Shown here piece after piece: positions 33,962 through 43,088 of a stretch of 53,182 bases of DNA. The stretch is taken from positions 1 to 53,182 of the forward strand of contig JAFXSS010000081.1 in the NCBI GenBank assembly GCA_017525455.1, written 5' to 3'. The first letter of the stretch is position 1; the number at the start of each line of letters is the position of its first letter. Position numbers and translations under genes: made by a program. This DNA comes from Paludibacteraceae bacterium. Lineage in GTDB: Bacteria; Bacteroidota; Bacteroidia; Bacteroidales; Paludibacteraceae. The notes under the pieces are model-generated. The model made no database searches. It had not been told where the DNA came from and saw nothing but the letters and a program-made list of their open reading frames with translations.

Positions 33962-33973
33962 CACCTCCTTTCT
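33962..33973 (-). promoter_or_regulatory. rpsU: Twelve-base Shine-Dalgarno site of rpsU
   Basis: On the - strand AGAAAGGAGGTG is complementary over its whole length to the 3' end CACCUCCUUUCU expected for Bacteroidota 16S rRNA. SD sites are rare in this phylum. In Flavobacterium, ribosomes lacking bS21 expose the anti-SD, so this site likely serves autoregulation of rpsU. Confidence 0.85.
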
Positions 33974-34025
33974 CGCTGATCCAGATTTATTTTATAAATT
34001 ATTGTTACTTTTTCAAAATGGGCTG

Positions 34026-34057
34026 CAAAAGTACAAAATGTTTGTGAATTTTGCAAA
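34026..34057 (-). promoter_or_regulatory. Promoter of rpsU
   Basis: On the - strand, TTTG (34057-34054) and TACTTTTG (34033-34026) are 20 bases apart, about 75 bases upstream of the start codon. It lies in the short gap after the ftsE stop. Confidence 0.75.
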
Positions 34058-34078
34058 TGTTCATGCAAAAAACGGTTA

Positions 34079-34744
34079 TTATTCTTCCGTTATCTTGCCG
34101 TCTGCGAAGTAGAGTTTGCGTCCGGGGTATTGTTCCGGCCAGATGATATTGTGCGTGGACATGATAATCGTGATGCCGGCTTTGGATATACTATACAGCA
34201 AATCCATGATTTCTTTGCCAGTCTCATGGTCAAGATTACCTGTAGGCTCGTCGGCAAGAATCAGCGAAGGCATGTTCAGTAGTGCGCGTGCGATGACCAC
34301 ACGTTGTTGCTCGCCTCCAGAGAGCTGATAGGGCATTTTGTAAGCTTTGTTGGCCATGCCAACCTGGTCCAGAACATCCATCACATGTGACTTCATGGCG
34401 TTCTTATCTTTCCAACCCGTAGCGCGCAACACAAACAGCAGGTTTTCCTCGACATTGCGGTCGGTAAGCAACTGGAAGTCCTGAAATACGACACCCAGTT
34501 TCCTGCGCAGATAAGGAACTTGCTTCCTGCGCAGTTTAGCCAGATCATAATCCAAAATCTGTGCTTCTCCGGAGGCTATAGGCAGTTCGCCGTACATGGT
34601 CTTCATGAACGACGATTTGCCCGAACCTACACGTCCTAGCAGGTAGACAAACTCGCCCTCACCAATCTCCAGATTGATATCCTTCAGTACAATTTGCTCT
34701 GACTGATGGATGCTGACCTCATGATAGCGGATGATAGTACTCAT
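34079..34744 (-). CDS. ftsE: FtsE-type cell-division ABC ATPase
   Basis: The 221-residue ATPase shows Walker [10 protein letters not shown] (37-45), Q-loop VVFQDFQLL, signature LSGGEQQR (141-148), Walker [13 protein letters not shown] (161-172) and the H-loop STHN. The sequence is of the FtsE/LolD group and closest in style to FtsE, which with FtsX links division to peptidoglycan hydrolysis. No ftsX is adjacent, as is usual in Bacteroidales. It overlaps the DUF349 gene by one base (TAATG). Confidence 0.85.
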   Translation of the reverse strand: MSTIIRYHEVSIHQSEQIVLKDINLEIGEGEFVYLLGRVGSGKSSFMKTMYGELPIASGEAQILDYDLAKLRRKQVPYLRRKLGVVFQDFQLLTDRNVEENLLFVLRATGWKDKNAMKSHVMDVLDQVGMANKAYKMPYQLSGGEQQRVVIARALLNMPSLILADEPTGNLDHETGKEIMDLLYSISKAGITIIMSTHNIIWPEQYPGRKLYFADGKITEE

Positions 34745-36198
34745 TATTCCATCTCGTTGATTTTGTTTTCAATCTCTTCGGCTTGCTTCTTGAGCTCGTC
34801 AATCTTCTTTTGCAACCCTGCTACAAGTGCATTGCCGCTCTTGGAGGTAAAGAACATGATATTGTTCTCCGCAGTGCGAATTTCAGCCTGCAGATTCTCG
34901 TACATGCGAATCAGTCTGTTGCGGTCGGTAAGATTGTCAAGGCTCTTGTGCCATTTCTCCGCAGCCTTCTCGCGGCGTTGCTTAAACGCTTCACGCTCCT
35001 GCTTGGTAGCTTCACGTTTGGCCTCAAAGAATGAGTCGCAAGCTGCAGTGAACTGCTTCCAGATGTCGTCGGAATATTTGCGTGCTACAGGACCTACTTT
35101 CTTCCACTTCTCTTGCAATTCTACGAATGCCTGTGTAGCCTCTTGCCACTCCTGACTGGACTTGAGTTCTTCCGCTTTAGCCAGTAGTTCGCGTTTGAGC
35201 TTCAGGTTCTCGGAGAACATATCGCGGGTAGATTTGTAGAATCCCGCTTTGCTCTTGTAGAACTGTTCGCACAAGGCGCGGTACTCGTCGTAGATTGACT
35301 GGTTGAACTTCTTTGGTGCAAAACCTATGGTGCGCCACTCTTGCTGTATGGATTGTACAAGTTCAGCCGCCTCTTCCCAAGCCTTGTTGGACTTGAGTTT
35401 GGTCAGGTCGATGGCTTTCAGTCGCTCGATAAGCGCCTGCTTCTTCTGCAAATTTTCTTCCTCGCGCTGGTGCAGAGCATCAAAGTACGCCTGATGCTTC
35501 TTGTTGATAACCGTAGAAGCCGCTTTGAAGCGCTCCCAGAGTGCTTCGCGCTGGTCACGGGCAACCGGACCTATTTCCGACCACTCGTTGTGCAACTGCT
35601 GCAACTGGCGATTAGCCTCAACGATGTTGTGATTGGCGTCCAGCGCTTCTGCTTTTTCGCATAGTGCTGTCTTGAGTTCAAGGTTGCGCTTGAAATCCAA
35701 GTCACGCAGTTCGATATTGATTTTCACCAAGTCGTAGAACTGCTCCTGATACAGATTGTACTGACGCCACAGTTCCTGTACTTTGGGCGCGGGCACCTGA
35801 CCGATGGTTTTCCACTCTGCCTGCAGGTCGCGCATCTTTTTCAAATCGGCCATCACGTCAGCCGTCTCGGGATTAGCCAATTCTTTCATCTGCGCAACGA
35901 TATTCTCCTTGCGCAGCAGGTTCTGCTCCTGTTCGGCCGTTTGTTTTTTGAGAAGTTCATCGCGACGAACCTTGTAGTCGCTCAATAACTGACGAAACGC
36001 CTCTTCCGTCTCGTCGGCTGCAGCCTCAAACGTCTCGCCGGCTTCTTCTGCCGCTTTGCGTAATGCTTCTTGCTCCTGATGTACGATGCGATAGAAGTGG
36101 TTCTTCAGTTCGGCTACTTGCTCTTTGATAGCAGTTACATCTCCTTCACTCAATAAGGTTCGCAGTTGTTCTACGATGGTTTGTTTTTCGTTTTCCAT
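34744..36198 (-). CDS. DUF349 repeat protein
   Basis: The 484-residue, highly charged and helical protein contains about five DUF349 units, recognised by their repeated Trp-centred pattern: LQAEWKTIGQVP, LHNEWSEIGPVAR, IQQEWRTIGFAPKKFNQ and LQEKWKKVGPVARKYSDD. A coiled-coil C-terminus follows (ELKKQAEEIENKINEME). The domain is of unknown function, and no signal or membrane segment is present. It sits between rny and ftsE with a one-base overlap to ftsE, which suggests a link to cell envelope or division. Confidence 0.9.
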   Translation of the reverse strand: MENEKQTIVEQLRTLLSEGDVTAIKEQVAELKNHFYRIVHQEQEALRKAAEEAGETFEAAADETEEAFRQLLSDYKVRRDELLKKQTAEQEQNLLRKENIVAQMKELANPETADVMADLKKMRDLQAEWKTIGQVPAPKVQELWRQYNLYQEQFYDLVKINIELRDLDFKRNLELKTALCEKAEALDANHNIVEANRQLQQLHNEWSEIGPVARDQREALWERFKAASTVINKKHQAYFDALHQREEENLQKKQALIERLKAIDLTKLKSNKAWEEAAELVQSIQQEWRTIGFAPKKFNQSIYDEYRALCEQFYKSKAGFYKSTRDMFSENLKLKRELLAKAEELKSSQEWQEATQAFVELQEKWKKVGPVARKYSDDIWKQFTAACDSFFEAKREATKQEREAFKQRREKAAEKWHKSLDNLTDRNRLIRMYENLQAEIRTAENNIMFFTSKSGNALVAGLQKKIDELKKQAEEIENKINEME

Positions 36199-36263
36199 AT
36201 GTGGGATAATTGGCGACTGTCAGCCATAGGGGCTATCAGCCATTAATCGTTAGTTGGTTGCGT
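36199..36263. other. Spacer with duplicated TCAGCCAT
   Basis: The 65 bases between DUF349 and rny carry TCAGCCAT twice (as CTGTCAGCCATAG and CTATCAGCCATTA), which looks like low-complexity CAG-rich spacer sequence also seen elsewhere in the window. No promoter is seen. Confidence 0.4.
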
Positions 36264-37793
36264 TTACTTGGCATACGAGATGGCACGTGTCTCTCGGATG
36301 ACGGTAATCTTGACTTGACCCGGGTATGTCATCTCGTCCTGAATCTTCTTGGCTATATCGTATGAGAGTAGTTCGGTATCTTTGTCGCTGATCTTGTCAG
36401 CACCCACAATCACGCGCAGTTCGCGTCCTGCCTGCAGAGCGTAGGTCTTGATGACACCCTCATGCGACATGGCTATATTCTCCAGATCTTTCAGTCGCTT
36501 AATGTAAGTCTCCACAATCTCGCGCCGTGCGCCCGGACGCGCACCTGATATGGCATCGCACGCCTGCACGATGGGTGCGATGAGTGTGTCCATCTCTATC
36601 TCGTCGTGGTGAGCACCGACGGCGTTGCAGATCTCGGGTTTCTCGCCATACTTCTCGCATAGTTTCATGCCTACCTCTGCGTGTGGCAACTCGTAATCTT
36701 CGTCAGCTACTTTGCCGATATCGTGCAGCAGACCTGCGCGGCGTGCTGTTTTCGGGTTCAGGCCAAGTTCCGATGCCATGGTGGCGCAGAGGTTAGCTGT
36801 CTCGCGCGAGTGCTGCAGCAGATTCTGACCGTACGATGAACGGTACTTCATCTTGCCAACCAGACGAATAAGCTCTGGGTGCAGCCCATGCACGCCCAGG
36901 TCTATGGTTGTGCGTTTGCCTATCTCAACGATCTCTTCCTCGATCTGCTGTGTGACTTTGGCAACCACTTCCTCAATACGTGCCGGGTGTATTCGTCCGT
37001 CCTGCACGAGTTGATGCAGGCTGAGGCGTGCAATCTCACGGCGAATGGGGTCGAAAGCGCTGAGCGTGATACACTCAGGTGTGTCATCTACAACGATCTC
37101 CACACCCGTAGCGGCTTCCAGAGCACGGATGTTACGTCCTTCGCGACCGATGATGCGGCCTTTGACTTCGTCGTTGTCGATATGGAACACACTGACTGCG
37201 TTCTCTACCGCGGCTTCGGATGCCACGCGTTGGATGGTTTTGATGATTACTTTCTTTGCCTCAAGGTTGGCGTTGAGTCTGGCTTCGTCCATCGTCTCGT
37301 TGATGAAGGACATCGCTTCGGTACGTGCTTCGTCCTTTAGGCTTTGAACGAGTTGCTTCTTAGCCTCCTCGGCTGACATGCCTGACAGTTCCTCCAACTG
37401 CTGTTGGGCTTGCTGGTGCAGTTTGTCGGTTTCGGCAGTCTTATAATCGATTACTTGCTGTTGTTTCTCAATCTGTTGCGTACGGTTTCGCAATTCATTC
37501 TGCTGTCGCTGCAGTTCGCCTTGTCGTTGGTTGAGTTGCTGCTCACGTTGTTGCAGACGTTGGTCGGCTTGCTGGCGTTTCTGCTCTTGCTGGCGAACCA
37601 TATTCTCGTGCTCGGCCTTCAGTGCAATGAATTTCTCCTTAGCCTCGACAATCTTGTTCTTCTTGATAATCTCAGCTTCAGCGAGTGCCTTTCTGAATAA
37701 TCCGTTGCGTGCAAATCGGCACACGAAGAAGCAGATTGTCGCTCCACACAGGAACGCTGCGATTGCAATGAGGGTTATCATTGTAGGGGTCAT
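36264..37793 (-). CDS. rny: Ribonuclease Y
   Basis: The 509-residue endoribonuclease has a single N-terminal membrane helix ([18 protein letters not shown]) and a long coiled coil rich in Gln and Glu (residues 30-160). A KH domain follows ([21 protein letters not shown], about 205-270), then an HD domain with GLLHDIGK near residue 354 and GAHHDE. It starts bulk mRNA decay at the inner membrane. The start overlaps the zapA stop by four bases. Confidence 0.97.
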   Translation of the reverse strand: MTPTMITLIAIAAFLCGATICFFVCRFARNGLFRKALAEAEIIKKNKIVEAKEKFIALKAEHENMVRQQEQKRQQADQRLQQREQQLNQRQGELQRQQNELRNRTQQIEKQQQVIDYKTAETDKLHQQAQQQLEELSGMSAEEAKKQLVQSLKDEARTEAMSFINETMDEARLNANLEAKKVIIKTIQRVASEAAVENAVSVFHIDNDEVKGRIIGREGRNIRALEAATGVEIVVDDTPECITLSAFDPIRREIARLSLHQLVQDGRIHPARIEEVVAKVTQQIEEEIVEIGKRTTIDLGVHGLHPELIRLVGKMKYRSSYGQNLLQHSRETANLCATMASELGLNPKTARRAGLLHDIGKVADEDYELPHAEVGMKLCEKYGEKPEICNAVGAHHDEIEMDTLIAPIVQACDAISGARPGARREIVETYIKRLKDLENIAMSHEGVIKTYALQAGRELRVIVGADKISDKDTELLSYDIAKKIQDEMTYPGQVKITVIRETRAISYAK

Positions 37794-38116
37794 AGTTGTT
37801 GTGTTGTATTGGACGCGTCATCAGCGAGCGCGTCGATAATTGTTTGATTGATAGTGTTTATGCGTTGCATTACGGGTTCGATGTCGTATCGTGCATTCTC
37901 TCGCTGCAGATTGACTGCCGCTTCCAATGCGACATATACCCAAATCTGCTCTGCAGACTTGTTCTTCATGCCAGAACTATAGTACTGAAACCGCTGATTA
38001 AGGTGTGCGACTGCGTCACGATAGTACTTCTCTTCATTCCATGCTACCGGAAAGCGCAACGTGTGATCACCAACCTGCAGGGTGATATTCAGTGTGCTTG
38101 GAGTTTGTTCGGCCAT
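37790..38116 (-). CDS. zapA: Cell division protein ZapA
   Basis: The 108-residue protein matches ZapA: an N-terminal beta region [15 protein letters not shown] that binds FtsZ, then a helix [18 protein letters not shown] and a C-terminal coiled coil with [12 protein letters not shown]. It cross-links FtsZ filaments at midcell. Its stop overlaps the start of rny (ATGA), a pairing common in Bacteroidales. The small coiled-coil gene six bases upstream is probably a partner. Confidence 0.92.
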   Translation of the reverse strand: MAEQTPSTLNITLQVGDHTLRFPVAWNEEKYYRDAVAHLNQRFQYYSSGMKNKSAEQIWVYVALEAAVNLQRENARYDIEPVMQRINTINQTIIDALADDASNTTQQL

Positions 38117-38122
38117 AGTGAT

Positions 38123-38401
38123 TTAGTGCTTCAATACATCAATAGTCCGATCTATATCGGCAATGATGGATTGGATATGGTTCTTGGCTTTTTGCCGTTG
38201 TGGAGAATCCACAGTTAAAGCATGTGCTATCTGCAGGTTTCTCAAGTCAGTTTGGGTTTGCTTGATTTGTGTTCGCAGAACGAACAATTCGTCGTTTTGC
38301 TGCTTGAGTTGTTCTTGCAGAGCAGCGTTCTCACGTCTCGCCTGCTTGTAAGCCTCGACGAGACGTGATACGTTCTGCTCTATCTCCTGTAGTTGCTCCA
38401 C
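38123..38401 (-). CDS. Small coiled-coil protein next to zapA (ZapB-like position)
   Basis: The 92-residue protein is almost entirely helical with heptad-like spacing (LVEAYKQARRENAALQEQLK), then ends with a short helix HIQSIIADIDRTIDVLKH. No known catalytic motif is present. Its place six bases upstream of zapA suggests a ZapB-like division role, but this is by context only. It follows the DUF3078 gene by 15 bases. Confidence 0.75.
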   Translation of the reverse strand: MEQLQEIEQNVSRLVEAYKQARRENAALQEQLKQQNDELFVLRTQIKQTQTDLRNLQIAHALTVDSPQRQKAKNHIQSIIADIDRTIDVLKH

Positions 38402-38416
38402 GTTGTGATTCTTGTA

Positions 38417-39601
38417 TTAGAAGCTATATCCGATACCCAAGCCAAGAACCGACTTGAATTGTACGCGCTCCTTGAGGTCACCGTTCTTGTCAGCGATGAG
38501 CACACCGGGATAGTACTTCATGTTGGTGGAAAGGCTGACATTCAGCACTTTGAGGAACTGATAGCTGATAGCCACGTCCCAGTCAACATCGAAGTGACCG
38601 AACTGGCGGTTGTTGTTGGAGTACTGGAAATACTTGTCAGCATCAGCCTGTGCGTCCCATGCGCCTGCACCGTAGGATTCGTCAAACTTTTCCTTCAGGT
38701 CAAAACCTTTTCCCTGATACGGGGTGAACAAGCCGAGCGTAGTGCTCAGTGTCAGATTTTCGTACTTGTATGCGATAGCGCCCTTGAAAGACAAACCGAA
38801 TTCAGCGCGGAAGTCGCGAGGAATTTTATCACCTGCTATATAATCTACTCCGTTGACAGTTACAGCCTCCTTAGCATATGCATACGTGCCATAGCGTTGT
38901 TGCAAGTCGCTGCGGAAGTCGTAAGTACCAAGCGCACCGAACTCATCGGCATATTCTTGGTTGATCTTTGCGTTCATTGCATTGCTAACCCAGGCGGTAG
39001 ATATACGACCTGCGATAGGTGACAGATATACAGAGAAATCTGCACCGTTCACGCTCTTCTTCCAGTCGATACCTATCGAGATATCGGTGTACGAAGGAGC
39101 GAGCCACTTGGATATTGCAGGATTGTAACCTGCCTCATAACTGCGACCTAAAGCGTATTGGCTTTGGAAACTTCCGAGTGCGGTCAGATACCAATTCTCC
39201 TTGAATTCCCAACCAAATTTCGTCGCGAGCTTGATATTATCACTGGACTTCTGGAACGGATCTTCGGGTTGGTCGATATAAGAGAGTCCGAAATCGGTGT
39301 CAAAGTTCGTCTCCCAAGCGATAGCATTTTTGTGGTATAGGAGATGCAACTTGGCGTATGCCACACCGTTGACGTTGTTATTACCGCCGGCAGCCCAGTT
39401 TACCAGACCTGTAGCGGCTGCGTTCAAACCTACTGTCCCATCAAACTTCCAGGCTTTCTCACCGGTATCAATGGCTTTCAAGTCGCCGGCTGCATTCTTG
39501 GCTGCGGCTGCCTGACCTTCTACTGTCGCTTTGTCAACATCTTGAGCAAACATACCTGCGCTGAACAGGATGACTGCTATAAAGGTAAAGATTTTTTTCA
39601 T
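38417..39601 (-). CDS. DUF3078 outer-membrane beta-barrel protein
   Basis: The 394-residue protein has a signal peptide (MKKIFTFIAVILFSAGMFAQ). Alternating strands then follow, with the family phrases TGLVNWAAGGNNNVNG, WETNFDTDFG, SPIAGRISTAWV and a terminal aromatic-ending strand GLGIGYSF, as expected for an outer-membrane barrel. DUF3078 proteins are common in Bacteroidota and their role is unknown. It leads the zapA-rny group, so this may be the first gene of the transcript, although I see no clear promoter box in the 95-base spacer upstream. Confidence 0.9.
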   Translation of the reverse strand: MKKIFTFIAVILFSAGMFAQDVDKATVEGQAAAAKNAAGDLKAIDTGEKAWKFDGTVGLNAAATGLVNWAAGGNNNVNGVAYAKLHLLYHKNAIAWETNFDTDFGLSYIDQPEDPFQKSSDNIKLATKFGWEFKENWYLTALGSFQSQYALGRSYEAGYNPAISKWLAPSYTDISIGIDWKKSVNGADFSVYLSPIAGRISTAWVSNAMNAKINQEYADEFGALGTYDFRSDLQQRYGTYAYAKEAVTVNGVDYIAGDKIPRDFRAEFGLSFKGAIAYKYENLTLSTTLGLFTPYQGKGFDLKEKFDESYGAGAWDAQADADKYFQYSNNNRQFGHFDVDWDVAISYQFLKVLNVSLSTNMKYYPGVLIADKNGDLKERVQFKSVLGLGIGYSF

Positions 39602-39696
39602 TGTTGTTTTGTTATTTTTGGTTATTGATATTTTAATTGTTTATAGTCGGCTAGCTGACCTGTATCTGGTTAACTGCAGACTGATAAATTAGTTTA

Positions 39697-40224
39697 CTAG
39701 TATTGTGCGGCATCATATACAGCATCTGCAACCTCCGACCCTTTGAGTTTCTCGATTATGCAGAACGCAAAATCACTACTGAGTCCGGGACCTTTGGCAG
39801 TGATGATGTTTTTCGACTCCACTACCAGTCCGCCTATGTAACTCTCGCCGAGGAATGATTCAAATCCCGGGTAGCATGTGGCCTGTTTGCCCTCGAGTAT
39901 TCCCAGGCGGCCAAGCACAGAAGGTGCGTAGCATATAGCTGCTATAAGTTTATCTTCCGCATTATGCTTTTTGAGCAGGTTGCACAATGCTTCGTGGTTC
40001 TCCAGGTGGGCAGCTCCACCCGGCAGGATAAGCATCTCTGCATCTGCGAAATTGCAATCTTCAAATAGCCGGTCGGCGTGAACGATTATCTGATGAGCGC
40101 CTGTTACTTGTATATTGCCTCGGATGGCAACAGTTGTCAGTTCTACGCCAGCACGGCGTAACAGATCGACTGTGGTCAGCGCCTCGATCTCCTCGAAGCC
40201 GTTGTCAAGAAAGAGATAGTTCAT
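39697..40224 (-). CDS. DJ-1/PfpI family protein
   Basis: The 175-residue protein has the DJ-1 core: GFEEIEALTTVDLLRRAG (with the conserved Glu), LPGG, and the nucleophile elbow AAICYAPSVLG with the reactive Cys. It belongs to the YajL/ThiJ group, for which protein repair, chaperone and glyoxalase roles have been proposed. It begins two bases after the tonB gene ends and closes the pdxJ-exbB-exbD-tonB operon. Confidence 0.92.
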   Translation of the reverse strand: MNYLFLDNGFEEIEALTTVDLLRRAGVELTTVAIRGNIQVTGAHQIIVHADRLFEDCNFADAEMLILPGGAAHLENHEALCNLLKKHNAEDKLIAAICYAPSVLGRLGILEGKQATCYPGFESFLGESYIGGLVVESKNIITAKGPGLSSDFAFCIIEKLKGSEVADAVYDAAQY

Positions 40225-40226
40225 AC

Positions 40227-41057
40227 TTAGTTCAATTTGAAAGTATATGTAATTTTTCCTACTTGAATCTTGTTGTCGGATGCAGAAAATTCTGCTTTGC
40301 GTGCTGCCTCCAATGCCACTTGGCGTGTCTGGTAGTCGCTGACGGTCGTGCCTTCGCCAATGGTAGCGGAAATCACCTTGCCTTCGCTGTTGACTTGAAT
40401 ATCCACAACCACACGTCCCTCTTGATTGAACTGTGTGGAAGGTCTAGGCAGTGCTTTGATGTTTCGTCCGGCCAGGCTCCAACTGTTGCCACCCATCGAG
40501 CCATGACCGACAGGGTTCTGCGAGCCTTGTTGCGAAGCACCTTGCGTAGTGCCGCTGCCTTGTGCACCCTGCTGGTTGTTTCCGAATAGTCCGCCTAAGG
40601 CTGCGGCTTTGTCGCGTTTTTCTTGCTCGATAGCAGCTTGCCGTGCGCGCTCTTCAGCCAACCTCTGCTCTTCTGCTCGGCGTTCGGCTTCCAAGCGAGC
40701 CTGTTCCTCACGTTGCTTGCGGATGAGTTCCTGCTGTTCTGCACGGCGCTTGCGCTCTTCCTCACGTTGCTTGGCCAGAGCCAGTGACTCTTCGTCGTCC
40801 TGAACAACCAAGTCGTTCTCCGAAGGTGCTTGCGGTGTTGGAGGCGGCGCTTGCGTGACAGGCTCCGCGGGCATCGGCACAGCTTCGGGCTCAGCGCCAC
40901 CACCGTTCTCATTGTCGCCGAACGCTACCTCAACGCCCTCTTCTTCTGTCTCGCGTGGTGCCTCAACGGATACGTACCACAACATCAGCAAGAGCAGCGC
41001 CATAATAGCCGCTGTCAGCAAACCTGATTCTATTTTAGCTTTTTTGTTGTCGTCCAT
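40227..41057 (-). CDS. tonB: TonB-type energy transducer
   Basis: The 276-residue protein has a short cytoplasmic start and one membrane helix (LLTAAIMALLLLMLWYVSV). A Pro-rich stretch (PVTQAPPPTPQAPS) follows, then a long Glu/Arg/Gln helix (residues 90-145) and a C-terminal TonB fold with RVVVDIQVNSEGKVISATIG. It transfers proton-motive energy from ExbB/ExbD to outer-membrane receptors. The long charged helix, recalling TolA, is unusual for classical TonB but common in Bacteroidota. It overlaps exbD by one base. Confidence 0.88.
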   Translation of the reverse strand: MDDNKKAKIESGLLTAAIMALLLLMLWYVSVEAPRETEEEGVEVAFGDNENGGGAEPEAVPMPAEPVTQAPPPTPQAPSENDLVVQDDEESLALAKQREEERKRRAEQQELIRKQREEQARLEAERRAEEQRLAEERARQAAIEQEKRDKAAALGGLFGNNQQGAQGSGTTQGASQQGSQNPVGHGSMGGNSWSLAGRNIKALPRPSTQFNQEGRVVVDIQVNSEGKVISATIGEGTTVSDYQTRQVALEAARKAEFSASDNKIQVGKITYTFKLN

Positions 41058-41470
41058 TACTTCCCATTTCTGGTGGCTATCACTAATTTCATATGATGGC
41101 TGTTGGCAATATCCAGTACGCGAACAACCTCTTTGTAAGCAATGTCTTCGTCAGCATGTAAGGCTATATACATGGCCGAATCCTGTTGTTGTACCGATGC
41201 CAGATACGGCTCAAGGTCCTCAGGCTCGATGGCAATAGGTTTTTCTTTTCCCAGCGCTACAAAATAGTTGCCGAGTTCGTCGATGCTGACTTTAGCCACT
41301 ACCTGTTTGGTGTTTGTTTTCGCCTTAGCCTGCGGCAGATTGATCTTGATGTCATTGGGTGACGACATTGTGCTTGCCATCACGAAGAACAGCAGCAACA
41401 GGAAGATCAAGTCCGTCATCGACGACATGGCGAACGTGGCTTCGACTTTATTTCGTTTCTTTAAACTCAT
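41057..41470 (-). CDS. exbD: ExbD/TolR biopolymer transport protein
   Basis: The 137-residue protein has one N-terminal membrane helix, SSMTDLIFLLLLFFVMAS, with the family's essential Asp in MTD, and a periplasmic domain with VSIDELGNYFV and ALHADEDIAYKEVVRVLDIA. With ExbB it forms the proton channel that powers TonB. Its stop overlaps the tonB start (TAATG) and it lies 37 bases after exbB. Confidence 0.93.
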   Translation of the reverse strand: MSLKKRNKVEATFAMSSMTDLIFLLLLFFVMASTMSSPNDIKINLPQAKAKTNTKQVVAKVSIDELGNYFVALGKEKPIAIEPEDLEPYLASVQQQDSAMYIALHADEDIAYKEVVRVLDIANSHHMKLVIATRNGK

Positions 41471-41507
41471 AGGGATTTAAAGATTAGAAGATTTCTGAAT
41501 GTGAAGA

Positions 41508-42197
41508 TTATGCAGGTTCGTTCAATAAGTCCATGAATTCCAGTGTCTTACCTTCCAACTGACGAACAACGCGGTCGATGCGAGAAACGAGGAAATTGTA
41601 CATGAACATCGCGATGATACCAACAATTAGACCACCGATGGTAGTTACCATAGCCTGATACATACCTTCGCTTAATGCGGACATTTCAATCACGCCACTT
41701 GCGTTTTGTGCCATATTGAAGAACGTTTGCACCATACCAAGAACCGTACCCAGGAAACCCAGCATCGGTGCTCCTGCAGCGATAGTGGCCATGATTACCA
41801 GGCCTTTCTCAAGAATGGATACTTCCAGGTTACCTACGTTCTCAACAGCTACCTGTACGTCTTGCATCGGGCGTCCTATACGGCTTATGCCTTTCTCTAT
41901 CATGCGAGCTGCAGGTGTGGCTGCTTGTTTGCATAAGTTCAGAGCAGAGTCAATCTTACCGTCGTGGATATAATCCTTGATGCGGTCCATGAATGAGCTG
42001 TCCTCTTTCGTAGCTTTGTGTAGGACAATCAGTCGCTCAATGAAGATGTAGATTGCCCATGCCAACAGCACAGCCAGGATAACCATAATCCAGCCGCCAT
42101 ATTGCGCCATGGTCAGCAGGTTGATAGACTCTTGTGCAGGCTCCTGTACCGGTGCAAATTGCTCAGCCAGAGCCGTTGTGTCGATTTGTAATAACAT
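41508..42197 (-). CDS. exbB: ExbB/TolQ/MotA family proton channel
   Basis: The 229-residue protein has three membrane helices: one near residues 35-55 (GGWIMVILAVLLAWAIYIFI) and two around 130-200. Between them lie the hallmark APMLGFLGTVLGMVQTF and VTTIGGLIVGIIAMFMYNFL segments. It is the pentameric core of the TonB motor. Placement between pdxJ and exbD matches other Bacteroidales. Confidence 0.93.
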   Translation of the reverse strand: MLLQIDTTALAEQFAPVQEPAQESINLLTMAQYGGWIMVILAVLLAWAIYIFIERLIVLHKATKEDSSFMDRIKDYIHDGKIDSALNLCKQAATPAARMIEKGISRIGRPMQDVQVAVENVGNLEVSILEKGLVIMATIAAGAPMLGFLGTVLGMVQTFFNMAQNASGVIEMSALSEGMYQAMVTTIGGLIVGIIAMFMYNFLVSRIDRVVRQLEGKTLEFMDLLNEPA

Positions 42198-42218
42198 ATT
42201 ATTAGTTTTTTAGATTAT

Positions 42219-42932
42219 TCATTTGCAGCAAGCGAGATAGCGCTGTATCGTCTCTTTTATTCCCCAGTATAGCGCATCGGCTATCAGCTGGTGACCGATG
42301 CTGACTTCATCAATCCACGGGAAAGCGTGTATCAGTGCGGGCAGGTTGGTTGTACTCAGGTCATGACCCGCGTTCAGCCCCAATCCGACCTCGCGGGCTT
42401 TGAGTGCAGCATCGCGGTACATGGCTATTGCCTGTTCAGGGGCTTGCTCAAACATTTCTGCGTACGGCCCTGTGTACAGTTCTACACGGTCAGCCTCGAC
42501 GGATTTGGCGCCTTCTACCATTTCTGCAACAGGGTTGATGAAGATAGATACTCGTATGCCTGCCTCGTGAAAACGCCGAGTTATCTCTGTCAAAAAGTCG
42601 CGGTGAGCGATAGTATCCCATCCGTGGTTCGATGTTAACTGGTCGTGACCGTCAGGTACAAGCGTCACTTGTGCAGGCCTGACTTCGCAAACCATCTTTA
42701 CGAACTCCGGTTCGGGATTCCCTTCAATATTCAACTCGGTGTGTATGCACCGTCTGATGGCATATACATCGCTGCGGCGTATATGCCGCTCGTCCGGACG
42801 CGGATGGACGGTTATGCCTTGTGCGCCGAATCGTTCGCAGTCTTTGGCGAACTGTTCTACATTCGGCACATTTCCTCCGCGTGCGTTGCGCAGGGTGGCT
42901 ACCTTGTTGATATTTACACTCAGTCTGGTCAT
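42219..42932 (-). CDS. pdxJ: Pyridoxine 5'-phosphate synthase
   Basis: The 237-residue TIM-barrel enzyme condenses 1-deoxyxylulose 5-phosphate with 3-amino-2-oxopropyl phosphate in vitamin B6 synthesis. It shows LSVNINKVATLRNARG at the start, ITVHPRPDERHI, and LNAGHDLS near the end. The start at 42932 is preferred over 42986 because the -7 box of the promoter overlaps the longer form. It heads the pdxJ-exbB-exbD-tonB-DJ-1 operon. Confidence 0.96.
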   Translation of the reverse strand: MTRLSVNINKVATLRNARGGNVPNVEQFAKDCERFGAQGITVHPRPDERHIRRSDVYAIRRCIHTELNIEGNPEPEFVKMVCEVRPAQVTLVPDGHDQLTSNHGWDTIAHRDFLTEITRRFHEAGIRVSIFINPVAEMVEGAKSVEADRVELYTGPYAEMFEQAPEQAIAMYRDAALKAREVGLGLNAGHDLSTTNLPALIHAFPWIDEVSIGHQLIADALYWGIKETIQRYLACCK

Positions 42933-42985
42933 TCTTTGTTCGTTCTTTGCGCGCGCATTAAAAGCAAACCGCACAAACCACGGCA

Positions 42986-43017
42986 CAAAGTTACAAAAAA
43001 AATCTCAAATTTGCAAA
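42986..43017 (-). promoter_or_regulatory. Promoter of the pdxJ-exb-tonB operon
   Basis: On the - strand, TTTG (43017-43014) and TAACTTTG (42993-42986) are 20 bases apart, with the -7 box 54 bases before the pdxJ start. Confidence 0.78.
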
Positions 43018-43035
43018 CAATTTGAGACTTTTTTT

Positions 43036-43061
43036 ACAAAAAAGTGCATTTCGGCACTTTT
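43036..43061 (-). terminator. Terminator of the rluB-SGNH unit
   Basis: On the - strand, AAAAGTGC pairs with GCACTTTT around a six-base loop and is followed by further T residues. It lies 28 bases after the esterase stop. Confidence 0.75.
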
Positions 43062-43088
43062 GCGCGATATTTTAAGGATAATTTTGTG

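Noticed and set aside
38393-39022. A 209-codon open frame on the + strand opposite DUF3078
   Set aside because: The - strand gene has a signal peptide and family motifs; the + strand frame has none.
42933-42986. N-terminal extension of PdxJ
   Set aside because: It overlaps the -7 box of the operon promoter and adds residues not found in the family.
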